Below are positions 42,512 through 52,382 of a DNA stretch of 64,000 nt, piece by piece. The notes under the pieces were generated by a model, which was given only the letters and a program-made list of their open reading frames with translations, searched no databases and was not told the origin of the DNA. The position numbers and the translations under genes are program-made. This stretch comes from Lentibacillus daqui (GTDB lineage Bacteria; Bacillota; Bacilli; Bacillales; Amphibacillaceae). The stretch is from positions 2,728,001 to 2,792,000 of the forward strand of contig NZ_CP114176.1 in assembly GCF_027186265.1 (NCBI RefSeq). Reading direction: 5' to 3'. Every line of letters begins with the position of its first letter. Position 1 is the first letter of the stretch.

Positions 42512-42889
42512 TTATAAAAATTCGATATTTATCTTGTCTACCTCAACCTCAACATACTTCCCTGTTAAGGGTAAAAAGTCTTGGAAATATCCATCGTCAT
42601 CCTGGATCGCAATCCCTGCGTCGATATATTCTTCATGTAAAATCCCAAAAATTTTAGATGTATAACCTGCGTTATCAATATTCATTATCCCTTTTTTATC
42701 ATCGAATAGTTCATGTATTGTAAATTCATCTAAAATGGCAAACCCCAACTCAACTGGATATCTCTTACCTTCCTCAATTTCATATGGACATATAATCGCA
42801 AAACCTGTAAATTCATTCCCATTAATTTCGACTCTTACTTCTTCCTCAATATTAGGATTTAATCGTATAACCTTGGCATAATGCTCCAC
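42512..42889 (-). CDS. Probable immunity protein of an orphan toxin cassette
   Basis: 125 residues, acidic, soluble, with mostly beta-type sequence (EVRVEINGNEFTGFAIICPY, TGKYVEVEVDKINIEFL). I do not recognise the family. Its start is one base after the stop of the toxin fragment at 42891, the normal toxin-immunity spacing, which is the reason for the call. Confidence 0.5.
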   Translation of the reverse strand: MEHYAKVIRLNPNIEEEVRVEINGNEFTGFAIICPYEIEEGKRYPVELGFAILDEFTIHELFDDKKGIMNIDNAGYTSKIFGILHEEYIDAGIAIQDDDGYFQDFLPLTGKYVEVEVDKINIEFL

Positions 42890-42890
42890 T

Positions 42891-43415
42891 TTAACTCCAC
42901 CTTATTCTTTTCTCTATTCGTAAAACTATTTGGAGTCTTTCATACTTTACCCTACTAGCCTCCTTAACCTCCCCCACAACCTTAAACGCCTCTGCACCTT
43001 TTCCCACTATTTTAGCCGGCTTCCCAAACAAAAACAACCCAGCCATCATCTTGTTGGCCACTGTCGCGTTTGGATCTGCGATAGTCACAATATCATCAAA
43101 CATGAAATTTGCCCCGGCAACAGTAATATGCCCCATCATATAAGGATCCCCAGCCAAGTCAGAGTTACCACCCATCACCTTTCGTTTATCTTCAAAGGTA
43201 ATCGGTTCTCTCGCATAATATTCTCTTTCGCCCTGTGACGCAGATGTTTGCCGGGAGCTGATCATTTTTTGCAGGTCTTCTATCTCTTTTTGCTTTTGTG
43301 CCAATTCCTGATTATGGAAACTATGAGGTGCAACTCCTACCTTGCTTGTCGTTACTTCTTCACCACTTATTTTTTGCAGATACTGTTGTATTTGGATTGC
43401 TTCCTCATCTGTCAT
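42891..43415 (-). pseudogene. Orphan LXG-toxin segment, pre-toxin module with short unique end
   Basis: A 174-codon ORF with the pre-toxin module REPITFEDKRKVMGGNSDL, then AGANFMFDDIVTIADPNAT, followed by a short end (ASRVKYERLQIVLRIEKRIR) that looks truncated. The frame stays open upstream to about 43530 (YRNHGRNINNVTPKDISKQR) but has no start codon or LXG domain. The module is nearly identical at DNA level to 49508-49765. A silent toxin tip rather than a functional effector. Confidence 0.65.
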
Positions 43416-43566
43416 TCTGTTTTGTTCCGCAAGCTCCTGAACATACCTCTGCTTACTTATATCCTTGGGTGTAACATTGTTTATATTCCTGCCATGATTC
43501 CGGTAGTGTATTAAAAACTCTATCTCAAAAACCCTCCTTAAGGCGATTAAATCAAGAAAATATTTT

Positions 43567-44049
43567 TTATTTCATTGGGTCATAAATGGTTACGGTATTA
43601 TTGATTTTTATTAACAAAGTATCCTCATCAGCGGCAGGTTCATAACCAATTACAACTTTTGGAATATCATAGTTTTTTCTCAAATTAACCAGAAAATGTA
43701 CTAGCTTTTTCAGCCTTAACCTATTGTCATTCCCCTCATCCATTGATAATTCATTTTCAGGAAAATTAAATACAATGTCACCATTATGTTCATCAAAGGA
43801 GAAAACTATTAATACGTTTTTTAACGATATACCTAACTGCAATTCTTCCAAAAATATATTTCCTGTGCCTTTCGGTGATAAAGTCTCTTCCATGTTGTTC
43901 ACATGAGAAAAATCCAAATCCTTTTCCGAAACATTATCATAAAAATGTGATGACCTAGATCTTAATGTAGATAATTTGAGTTCTTCATCAATTAGTTTAT
44001 TGATTCTACCCTTACTAAAATCAGATAATATAATCTCTAGATTTTCCAT
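43567..44049 (-). CDS. Hypothetical immunity-like protein
   Basis: 160 residues, acidic, no membrane segment. LSDFSKGRINKLIDEELKL at the start and KVVIGYEPAADEDTLLIKIN near the end recall the B. subtilis YxiG-type proteins found in the wapA region, but I am not certain. It stands upstream of an orphan toxin tip in the eroded type VII locus and has a normal length, so it may still be expressed. Confidence 0.5.
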   Translation of the reverse strand: MENLEIILSDFSKGRINKLIDEELKLSTLRSRSSHFYDNVSEKDLDFSHVNNMEETLSPKGTGNIFLEELQLGISLKNVLIVFSFDEHNGDIVFNFPENELSMDEGNDNRLRLKKLVHFLVNLRKNYDIPKVVIGYEPAADEDTLLIKINNTVTIYDPMK

Positions 44050-44272
44050 TTATAAACCGCCTTTTTTCATTGGTCAATGAATCCTTTAAAGGTACCATCA
44101 AGGTTTAATCAAACTCCGCACCCATCTGGTAATCTTTCTCCAGAAACTCTATTACGTTATATCTACACTAAATTATTATAAACAACACCGTTAATCTTGA
44201 TGGCCTTTGCTTCGATAAATAACATGGCACTCCAAATTTCTAAGACAAAATTTGCGCTAGAGAAATATTCAC

Positions 44273-44617
44273 TTACTCTTCTTTGGTTGAACTAATAACA
44301 ATGTTCCCTACTCCTTTCTCAAAATAATCAATTGACGTCAATTCCAAATAATCCTCATCCTCTATCTTATAAAACGAGAATCTTTCTTCCCCATTATTCC
44401 TTAAAAAATAATGTGACGAAACACCAACAAAAGTTACATTGAAACTGTTTACATTGCCATTTTCCAAAACCTCCAGGGATAAGAATATCCTATTATTTAA
44501 CAAATCGAAGTCTAATTTTTTATTATGCCTGCCCATAAGTTGTTTAACTGGGTTTCTAAATTCGCCATAAATTCGCCCCTTATCCCATTTTTTAATGTAG
44601 TAATGTAAATCAGCCAC
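44273..44617 (-). CDS. Hypothetical immunity-like protein
   Basis: 114 residues, mixed alpha/beta, soluble (LHYYIKKWDKGRIYGEFRNP, FNVTFVGVSSHYFLRN). Family not recognised. Same strand and spacing as the other small genes of the array; function is inferred from place only. Confidence 0.45.
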   Translation of the reverse strand: MADLHYYIKKWDKGRIYGEFRNPVKQLMGRHNKKLDFDLLNNRIFLSLEVLENGNVNSFNVTFVGVSSHYFLRNNGEERFSFYKIEDEDYLELTSIDYFEKGVGNIVISSTKEE

Positions 44618-44762
44618 TTTATTCCAGCCTCCGTTTATCAGATTAAATCAGCCAAAAATCCGGATTAATTCGATTATCTGGTAACTTTATTTCAGATTTG
44701 CACATTCTTAAACACCTTCCTCCAGACGGAATATAAAAGAAGATCCCCCTCAAAAAGGGAGA

Positions 44763-44930
44763 TCAAATTCCTTCACCATACATTAAATCATCTAACATTT
44801 CATTTTGTTTTTGTATATCTTTATATCTATCAAATCTATTCATCAAGTATTCAACAGATACTTCTTTATTTTTAACTAATTCACCATCAAATAGTCTTAT
44901 CTTGGCACCAACATTTATCAATTCATTCCT
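44763..44930 (-). pseudogene. C-terminal gene fragment
   Basis: The minus strand encodes NELINVGAKIRLFDGELVKN and then VSVEYLMNRFDRYKDIQKQN, ending at a stop near 44763. It has no start and is cut off upstream, near the dead transposase gene at 45123. Protein-like composition, but the family is unknown. Confidence 0.4.
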
Positions 44931-45122
44931 GAATTATTCATACTTCTAACCAAAAAGATAAATGAAGCTTAGCTCTGGGTTATTTTCGTAAAATAAGATG
45001 GAACCTTTCCAGAAATGGTTTGCTTAAACTAGAGATCCTTGAAAATCTCTATTTTTTGGACATACGACTCCCTTGGTCTTACGATGGTTTTTTAAATGTG
45101 CTTAGAGAACAGCGGTATGGCC

Positions 45123-46420
45123 TCACTCTAATTGTAATCTTTGAATTCGCTGTAATACTTTCCAGAAAAACGATTGATACACAAAGCTGGAGGCTAATTT
45201 AAAGTAAAGAGATCGTCCTGACTTTACCAATTTACTGGCGACTTTAATGATTCTAGTTCGTATCGTTTGGATCCGCATGTTTTTCTGTTCTTCAGGAAAA
45301 CAAAGCGTACGCATCCAATTCGTAAGGTTATAAGCTAACAAACTAAGCATCATTCTAACCTCATTGCATTCAAATTTATGGCTGCTCATGCGATCCAGGT
45401 TAAACCCATTTTTGGATTCCTTGATATAATTCTCCATCGTTCCTCTTTTCTGGTAGGAATGAACAATATCTTTAGGAGAGAAGACATCAGTCAGGTTCGT
45501 TACAAAGAAAGCGTGCGTGAAAAACAATTCACCGGCCGGACGAACGGATTGGATGATCACTTTTCTTGGCTTGGACCATGATTTTGCCTGATACTCGGCT
45601 TCTTCATAATAGATTTCCGATTTTGTCACATCGGTTGGAACAGTGGAAGGGTGCAGCTCATCGGCAAGTCGCTGCAAATTAGGATTGGATTTCAAACGAA
45701 TCACATAATAAACCGATTCATCCTCGCACAGTTCATATAGGCCCGGGACGGCGAAGCCACTGTCACCGCGCAGAAACGGGATGGTTTCAGGAAACTGCTC
45801 ATTGTAATGGTTGATAACAGGCTCGATAAAATCCACCACGCCATTGGAAGTATAGACATTGCCTGGGCGTAGTTTTGCTTTCAAAAAATCGCCGGTGATA
45901 CCGTCAAAAGCAACTAAAGGATGAAATCCAATGGTTCCATAATGCGTATTGAATGTTGCATCCTCCTAATCACCATATGTATCTGCATGAGTGGAATCCA
46001 AATCCAGAATAATCGACTTGGCATTTCTATATTGATGCACCTTGTCTAAAAGTTCCTGGTTTGCCTGGTTTAATTGTTCCATCGATTCATCATCAAATCG
46101 TGGGAAAAGCCGGGATAAACTTGGCTGGGAAGCTAAAGCATCTGTTCCTACAACCTGCGTAAAGACAGGATCATTCTTAATTGATCAGCTGCGTCATCTT
46201 CGGCATATCCAGCAATGATTTGATACATCTTTTGGCGAAGTAACTGTTCATTGGAGTGAACATAGTAACGTCGATCATCTTTAAGCTTTAAATGCTTTGT
46301 CAGCGTTGAGAAGAAGCCAATCTTTTCATCGAACTCTCGGAATAAGAGTTCACCTGTATCGGATGAAAGTGCACCACCATCGTTAGATAATTTGATGTAA
46401 GTGTAAAATATTTCTCGAGG
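45123..46420 (-). pseudogene. IS1380-family transposase, inactivated
   Basis: The 3' ORF (45123-45884) has FLRGDSGFAVPGLYELCEDE and RGTMENYIKESKNGFNLDRM, typical of IS1380 transposases. Continuing upstream in frame gives HYGTIGFHPLVAFDGITGDF and an internal TAG at 45966-45968 (YGD-stop-EDATFN), then one frameshift near 46185 and the N-terminus KLSNDGGALSSDTGELLFRE. Full length is present, but at least two lesions kill it. Confidence 0.8.
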
Positions 46421-46515
46421 TTATTTGAGCGATATTCTAGCCAAAAAAGAAAAGGCACTCTATCATAAAATGTATGCTTTGACTGGGCAAATACATTTTA
46501 GAGAGAGGCCTTTTC

Positions 46516-47923
46516 ATGGGGAATATTATATCAAATATTAATGAGTTAATAAAGGATACCTGTAATTTGATTGAATTAGAGGAAAGTATCCGATTGTTTA
46601 TGTATGAGGTATTTGCTTCTAAATTGGGAGAAGTATTTACTGGATTGAATCAAGTCATTAAGAAAGAGAAGCAAGCGATGGGTTGGACAGTGAAGCGAGA
46701 TGATTGGAAAACAATTCAATTCACCTTTGGGTCAGTGTGTTTTTGTCACACGCTTATGGGTGATGAGAAGGGAGATTCTCATTATCCCTTTGATGAATGG
46801 TTGGGAATACGAAAGAGCCAACGACATAGTCCATTAGTGGAAGTAAAAGTGGCAGAACTTGCTAGTCAAAGTACATACCGGGAAACAGCACGTGTTTTAA
46901 AAGAATGGACTGCAGTTAACCTCAGTCACACAACGGTTGGAAGCATTGTAAGACGTGTTGGGAAAGCGCAGGCACAGGCGGATGAAGAAATGGTAATTGA
47001 GTTGGATGAGGCTGCTTTCCTGCCGGAGGGGAAAAGGTGGAGTATCTATATGCGGAGGCAGACGGTGTTTTTGTGCGTAGTACAGTGAAGAAAAAAGCCT
47101 GGAAGTGCACCATGCCATTGTTCATGAAGGTTGGGAGAAAAATGGAAAACGAGTCGCTTTACGAGAACCCAAAGTCATCATGACGACACAATCAACCCCA
47201 GACTTTTGGAATGAAGTACAAGCCCTTACAGCCCATCGTTATTCACTGGAGGCTACGCGGGTGGTCACAAACAGTGATGGAGGATTAGGATATACGGCCG
47301 AGAAGTTCCAAGAGGCCTTTTCACAATCTCATTTCTCTGTCTTGAATCAGTTGGATCATTATCATGTTTCACAGGCTGTAAATCGTGCTTTAGGTGGCGA
47401 ACGGAGTAAGTATAAGGATGGCGTTAAAAAGGCACTAAAAGAACATGACCGGGATGCTTTTATATTATGGCTAGATACGTATGAGAGTACCCTAGACGAT
47501 ACAAAAAAAATAGAAAAGGTAAAAGCATTTCGTACGTATGTTATGAATAATTGGGAACGGATTTTTGACTGGCGAGAAGTCGTTGAAAACCCACCAAAAG
47601 ACGCAAGAAGTTTGGGAGCGATGGAATCAAATCAAAGACACATTTCTTTTCGTATGAAAAAAAGAGGGATGCATTGGAGTTCAGAGGGCGGAGAAGCCAT
47701 GGTTAAAGTGAAACAAGGGATTTTAAATCAAACACTTAGAGATGTGTACCTAAAACATCAACACAGAAGCGCTAGAAAGCAACGAGAAATTAAAAAAGCA
47801 GTTAGAATGTCGCAGATCCTACGTAACCCAACTCGTCCATCAGTGGGAGCCAGACAAGGCGCTATAGGCTTATATACGGCTCATTCAACAGCCATGGGTA
47901 ATTTAGTTAAGAGCTTTAAATAA
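46516..47923 (+). pseudogene. ISLre2-family (UPF0236) transposase, frameshifted
   Basis: Two ORFs (46516-47088 and 47105-47923) together cover an ISLre2 transposase. The first has YRETARVLKEWTAVNLSHTT and ELDEAAFLPEGK; the second VTNSDGGLGYTAEKF and GAMESNQRHISFRMKKRGMH. Between them the frame changes twice, once near the G/A run at 47033 (then VEYLYAEADGVFVRSTVKKK) and once in the A-run at 47091. Opposite strand to the surrounding array. Element ends are approximately 46440 and 47990. Confidence 0.8.
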
Positions 47924-48137
47924 ATGATACCCTGATTTAGGGGTTACGTTCTTGGGCTTTAGAACGTTACCTCAAAATCGGGGCCAGCAAGCGACAGCGC
48001 GGTAGCCCGAATAAAGTGTACAAAATGATGGTGCCTGAAATATTGGTATGAAAGCAACATCGAGAAAAACTTGACACATACTAATTTGATTTGGCGATTG
48101 AAATCTAGCGGTATTTGCGGTAAAGTAGCCAATATAA

Positions 48138-48200
48138 GAACCCCTTTCTGTTGGTTTTTGTTGGTACTTTAACTGTAACAGAAAATGGGTTCTTTTTTCA
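48138..48200. terminator. Long hairpin with T-run
   Basis: AAGAACCC...TCTGTT pairs with AACAGA...GGGTTCTT and is followed by TTTTTT on the plus strand; the minus strand has a matching A/T pattern. It lies in the 47924-48249 gap, after the ISLre2 remnant, which otherwise contains only a small ACGTTCT/AGAACGT hairpin near 47947. Confidence 0.5.
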
Positions 48201-48249
48201 TTTATTAGATGAATAAATGTTTTGGCTAAACCGACTGTCAGATAAGCAT

Positions 48250-48474
48250 TTAAACTGTATTATAGAATTTCAGTGAATAATTCAGGTCATTTATTAATTT
48301 TTTAAGTTTTGCGCCGTCCTCATCATCTTTAAACAGATTACATTCCATTATCGGACTTACATTTCCAATTCTTTTTTTAATCTCAGAAAATCCCAAATTT
48401 GTATTTTTTCTTATTGTGGGTAAGTATTTCATTTGATTTTCATCTTGTTCTACCACTAAAAGTATTACCGACAT
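48250..48474 (-). CDS. Small hypothetical protein, paralogue of the 49944 pseudogene
   Basis: 74 residues: MKYLPTIRKNTNLGFSEIKK, MECNLFKDDEDGAKLKKLI. It aligns by eye with the protein encoded at 49944-50269 (LRYISIIRQNCNASIDKIKK, LECDYFDTDELKQFQTIIDK), so both belong to one unnamed family found twice in this array. Probably an immunity or accessory protein. Upstream, 48475-48797 holds a 45-base copy of pre-toxin sequence (RNLGRNINNVT) and a terminator. Confidence 0.5.
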   Translation of the reverse strand: MSVILLVVEQDENQMKYLPTIRKNTNLGFSEIKKRIGNVSPIMECNLFKDDEDGAKLKKLINDLNYSLKFYNTV

Positions 48475-48762
48475 ATTTATATCCTCCCTTAAAAATCATT
48501 ATCAACTGTATCATCTAGTGGTTTACCAGGCAGGCTTTTCTTATAGCTACCACCATGCCATCGATACAAATGGCGTGACATTGTTTATATTCCTGCCAAG
48601 ATTCCTATATGTAATTGGAAACATCATAATTAGGGTACATCATCGTGACAAACCGCTACGCATCCCGATTGAACTGGTTCTGTTTCTGCAATGCTTCATG
48701 TAGAACATCGGGCAATGTTTTTGATGAAATCCAAAAATCCAATATTATTTAACCGTAACTAA

Positions 48763-48795
48763 AAACCTTGAAAGACCTAAGCTAACCAAGGTTTT
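48763..48795 (-). terminator. Terminator after the 48798 immunity gene
   Basis: AAAACCTTG pairs with CAAGGTTTT and is followed by Ts on the minus strand. A sister hairpin lies at 49806-49850, and a decayed one near 42426. Confidence 0.7.
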
Positions 48796-48797
48796 AA

Positions 48798-49148
48798 TTA
48801 GGCTTTGTTTATAATAACATCAGTACATACAACTTCTACATTTAAGGGTGGCATTAAAATGTTACATTTCAGTAGGTCTTTTTCATCTATCTGTATATCT
48901 TCAATCTCAACATTCTGAATAAAATAAGGAATTTGAGGTTTAGTTAATTCTCTTAAAGGTTTTAATCTATCGTCAACGCTTGTTACAAATACGAACTTCG
49001 AACAACCGGTAAACAATAACTCTACATTATAATCCGTGTCTTCAAACACAATGGTAATCTCATCACCAAAAAAGTTGGAGTCCATTTTTAATACTCTTGC
49101 ATCCCAGTAGTACATGTTTTCAATTTTGCTTTGAATTTGTTGTGCTTT
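48798..49148 (-). CDS. Probable immunity protein of orphan toxin cassette 2
   Basis: 117 residues from MKAQQIQSKIENMYYWDAR; a longer ORF overlaps the toxin fragment and lacks a ribosome site. Beta-rich and acidic (FFGDEITIVFEDTDYNVELL). Family not recognised. Its start lies 5 bases after the stop of the toxin tip at 49153, so it is most likely that toxin's partner. Confidence 0.55.
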   Translation of the reverse strand, partial: KAQQIQSKIENMYYWDARVLKMDSNFFGDEITIVFEDTDYNVELLFTGCSKFVFVTSVDDRLKPLRELTKPQIPYFIQNVEIEDIQIDEKDLLKCNILMPPLNVEVVCTDVIINKA

Positions 49149-49152
49149 CATA

Positions 49153-49790
49153 TTAATCATCCTCATTTTCATATGGAATATGAGCATCTGGACTTTTTCT
49201 ATCCACGATGTTCAGGTTTATATCAAGCGGGTTACCATTTTCATCAAATATATGAACATGATCATATTTTGTAACTTTGTCAGGAGGATCAATTTTCATT
49301 CTGATGTTTCCTTTACTATCTCTAATGTGAATAAAGCCATTATGATCAGTGTGTTTCCACTTATTTGGCAGGTTATCCAATATATCCTTTTTAGACATGT
49401 TAGGAATATTAGTTGCATTAATTTTTCCCGCAAATTCACTTACAGCATTTCCCTTATCAACCTTCCTAGTCTTATATGCACTCCGATATAAATCATACCC
49501 CTTGTCTACCAACTTAACCGGCTTCCCAAACAAAAACAATCCGGCCATCATCTTATCGGCCGCTGTTGCATTTGAATCCGCGATAGTCACAATATCATCA
49601 AACATGAAATTTGCCCCGGCAACAGTAATATGCCCCATCATATATGGATCTCCAGCCAAGTCAGAGTTACCACCCATCACCTTTCGTTTATCTTCAAAGG
49701 TAATCGGTTCTCTCGCATAATATTCTCTTTCTCCCTGTGGCGCTGATGTTTGCTGGGAGCTGATTATTTTTGCAGATCTTCTATCAAACT
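49153..49790 (-). pseudogene. Orphan LXG-toxin tip with intact C-terminal toxin domain
   Basis: Pre-toxin module (REPITFEDKRKVMGGNSDL ... AGLFLFGKPVKLVDKGYDLY) followed by a complete unique end: LPNKWKHTDHNGFIHIRDSK, MKIDPPDKVTKYDHVHIFDE and DRKSPDAHIPYENEDD. The Asp/His-rich end looks like a polymorphic nuclease-type toxin domain; I am unsure of the exact Pfam. There is no LXG domain: the frame opens just after a terminator (49806-49850) in terminator-derived sequence, so it is a silent cassette that recombination could attach to an LXG gene. Confidence 0.65.
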
Positions 49791-49805
49791 CCGGTTCTAA
49801 CTTAG

Positions 49806-49850
49806 CAAAAAACCTTGAAAGGCTTAATGCCAATCAAGGTTTTTGTTAAA
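49806..49850 (-). terminator. Terminator upstream of orphan toxin tip 2
   Basis: AAAAACCTTGA pairs with TTCAAGGTTTTTT on the minus strand. It would block transcription into the toxin tip from the right, supporting that the tip is silent. Confidence 0.7.
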
Positions 49851-49943
49851 CTAACTATCTATTTTACCGTTTTATAAAAGAAGTCACATTCTTTATCCAA
49901 TAGGAAGGACTTCTAAGATTCAGCAAGATTACACCCATATTTA

Positions 49944-50269
49944 TCAATCATGTCCTAAAATTTCATCATCCAAATTTTCCCTTTCTTGTGCAATTTGCTT
50001 ATGTGTGTTTATAAGATTTTTGATGTTATCAATTGGTACTTCGCTTTCATCCTGAAACAGATAAACCTTGGCCTTTTCATCAATTAATTTATCAATTATC
50101 GTTTGAAACTGTTTTAATTCATCCGTATCAAAATAGTCGCACTCTAGTACAGAATCTTTTCTATATCCTTTTTAATTTTATCAATACTTGCGTTACAGTT
50201 TTGTCTGATAATGGATATATACCTTAATTTGTTTGAATCATTTTTAATCTTTAATTTCATTTTTACCAT
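49944..50269 (-). pseudogene. Frameshifted small immunity-like gene
   Basis: From the ATG at 50269 the minus strand reads KNDSNKLRYISIIRQNCNAS and DKIKKDIE, then needs a one-base shift near 50160 to continue DSVLECDYFDTDELKQFQTI and end at 49944. Restored length is about 108 residues. Paralogous to the gene at 48250. The IS1182-like remnant ends 19 bases upstream of its start. Confidence 0.6.
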
Positions 50270-50287
50270 ATCTACCCCTATTAGAGC

Positions 50288-51242
50288 GTGTTCAAAAAGT
50301 ATCTTTTTTAAAGAATATGAACCGGAGTAAGTAATCTTTACCCCCATAATTGGAAATGAAAGTAAATGGTGTGAATTGCGGAGGTTTTAATTGAATATTC
50401 AATAATTTGTAGTCAAAAAAAGGACATACTTCCCCTTTGGATATAAATAGGTTTTTAAAAACCATTTGAAGCATAGATAAACTTGGAGATTAAACAGCTA
50501 AAGGCAATGACATCTGCTCAATTTGCTGTTTATGCAACTCTTTAATTTTTTCAACATGATCTTTGGGCAAAACCGTTTCTCGTACATGTTTGATCATGCG
50601 TTCAATCAACCTAAACATGTCTCTCATAATGAAAAAGGATTGCACTTTCTCCGTTGTTTTGACAGGAACCTTTTTATGACGCAAGACCGAGTCCAATTGA
50701 TTTGACTCATGAGCGAAACCTAGTTCAACTTGTTTACGATAATGAAGCATCTCTTTTTGCAGTTCAGAGCCCTGTGGTACAGGTCCATAGAAGAATGGAT
50801 TTTCTTCAAAGGAAAAACTAAACTGCTTATCACGCATTGCCTGTAAAGGACAGGACATGCATTTACTTTCGTCACCGTTAAACCAGGAAGTTTGGGTTTC
50901 TTTATCAAAGCCATCCCAAATAAGCTCATGCCCAGCTTCACATTCGGGCACCCCTTTTGGAGAGCAAGTTTCAGGGATGGTCGTGTTCTTTTTAAAGTCG
51001 GTTACCACTGCGACGTCGTGTTCCTTCAACGATGTAGTCTGGACTTCTTCACCAAAATAACCTAGATCAGCTACCAAGTAATCTACTTTTACGTCACCGA
51101 TTTGATTGAGCTTTTCAACTAGTGGAAGAAGCACATCAATATTTAATAATACGTGATGGCCTATACTGTTTTGGCCCTTCGGAAACTGTTTCACATTATC
51201 CACATGGTAATAAATTTGTGCTGGCACATCATGAAATAACAA
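50288..51242 (-). mobile_element. 5'-truncated IS1182-like transposase with one IS end
   Basis: A 250-codon ORF (50490-51242) carries the middle and C-terminal part of an IS1182/ISNCY-like DDE transposase: YLVADLGYFGEEVQTTSLKE, a cysteine pair region (KCMSCPLQAMRDKQ) and YRKQVELGFAHESNQLDSVL. The N-terminal third is missing, and the ORF abuts the immunity-like gene at 51246. At the other side GTGTTCAAAAAGT at 50288-50300 is the surviving terminal inverted repeat. The same terminus bounds the MITE at 14421. Confidence 0.7.
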
Positions 51243-51245
51243 AAC

Positions 51246-51563
51246 TTAAATTAATTCTACTCCAATTTGTTTGGAAAATTTAACTTTTATCTTTTCCTTT
51301 TCATCAATATAGATAATCATATTATTGTCAAATTTCTTCATGCTGGTAACACTGGTAAAATCACCAACAAATACTATAGCATCATTATATGTTATACTAA
51401 GACTACACGTTTGCCTATATACATCCAAAGTTAAAATCACTTTAAAATTTTGACTATCCTTGCATGAATAAAGTAATTCCCCGTCATCCGGATTACCTGT
51501 TATACTAACTGGCTCATTCTGAAAAAGTTCTAATAGGTCATATTCATCATACTTAATAAACAT
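51246..51563 (-). CDS. Hypothetical immunity-like protein
   Basis: 106 residues from MFIKYDEYDLLELFQNE (GGAAGAG upstream); a 15-codon extension overlaps the preceding gene. Beta-rich: LLYSCKDSQNFKVILTLDVY, TSMKKFDNNMIIYIDEKEK. Family not recognised. Follows the immunity-like gene at 51577 by 13 bases, so the two form a pair. Its 3' end is where the truncated IS begins, but the stop codon is intact. Confidence 0.5.
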   Translation of the reverse strand: MFIKYDEYDLLELFQNEPVSITGNPDDGELLYSCKDSQNFKVILTLDVYRQTCSLSITYNDAIVFVGDFTSVTSMKKFDNNMIIYIDEKEKIKVKFSKQIGVELI

Positions 51564-51576
51564 TCTGGCTCTTCCT

Positions 51577-52014
51577 TTAGAGATCTTCTTTTTCAATAAT
51601 CTCCGCATCAATTACCTTATATTTTTTTTGTACGGGTGCACCACCAAAATCCCGAAGTATTTGGATGGTAACATTAAATAAACCTACTTCAAGCGAAACT
51701 CCCTTTCCTTTATAGTTTTGTTCATTGACACAAGTGACCAAAACTTTATAACTAAACCCATCAAAAGATAAGTTAAACGTACAATTATTTTCTTCTAACC
51801 AGATTATATAATCTTCCAATGAAGGAATCCAAGTTCCTTGTTTATAAATTTCTTCGTCACATAATAAATAACTTGAGGGGGCAATTCTTCCTCCCACCGT
51901 CCATGTAGCATTTTGATATTCATAAACATCCTGAGGATAAACATCATCAGCGTATTCAGGTCTCTTAAATCCTAATTTAAATAGTTTTTCAATATCTGTA
52001 CTTGTTAAAGACAT
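51577..52014 (-). CDS. Probable immunity protein for the toxin tip at 52029
   Basis: 145 residues, acidic, soluble: MSLTSTDIEKLFKLGFKRPE, TWTVGGRIAPSSYLLCDEE, NNCTFNLSFDGFSYKVLVTC. Family unknown to me. It starts 14 bases after the toxin fragment, the cognate-immunity position. A decayed partial copy lies 30 kb away at 21970-22078, showing that this gene has been copied or moved. Confidence 0.55.
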   Translation of the reverse strand: MSLTSTDIEKLFKLGFKRPEYADDVYPQDVYEYQNATWTVGGRIAPSSYLLCDEEIYKQGTWIPSLEDYIIWLEENNCTFNLSFDGFSYKVLVTCVNEQNYKGKGVSLEVGLFNVTIQILRDFGGAPVQKKYKVIDAEIIEKEDL

Positions 52015-52028
52015 TATAAACCTCTTTC

Positions 52029-52382
52029 CTATTTTATTTTTATTACGGTTCCAGTTTGACTTTTATGCTTATCAGGAATAAAGTTTCCATATTTATCTGA
52101 ATCTGCCAACCAGTGAAGCTCTTTTCCACCTTTTGCTTCTTTAAAAACTTTAAAAGCTGAATCACCTTGTCCAGTTGTATCTTTTGCCCACCATAATTTT
52201 GTTTTTGGATCACGATATGCGGTAACATTTTCCCCATTAAATTTATATTTCAATTTTTTATCAGCTGTTGTTTTAATATCCCATAAAGTTGTAGTATTCT
52301 TGGTTGACTTGTTTGCCTGTATCCCAACGTCCTTAACTTTATCTACTTGTTTTGATCCCTCAGTGCCAGTGCAATCTGAAAA
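52029..52382 (-). pseudogene. Orphan toxin C-terminus fused behind ywqI
   Basis: The frame is open from directly after the ywqI stop (TAG at 52385-52383) to 52029 and encodes KQVDKVKDVGIQANKSTKN, AYRDPKTKLWWAKDTTGQGD and KVFKEAKGGKELHWLADSDK. It resembles C-terminal domains of polymorphic toxins. The only ATG is at 52253 (MKYKFNGENV). It is in the same frame as ywqI, so reading through the TAG would produce a fusion. LXG domain and linker are missing, consistent with a deletion. Confidence 0.6.
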
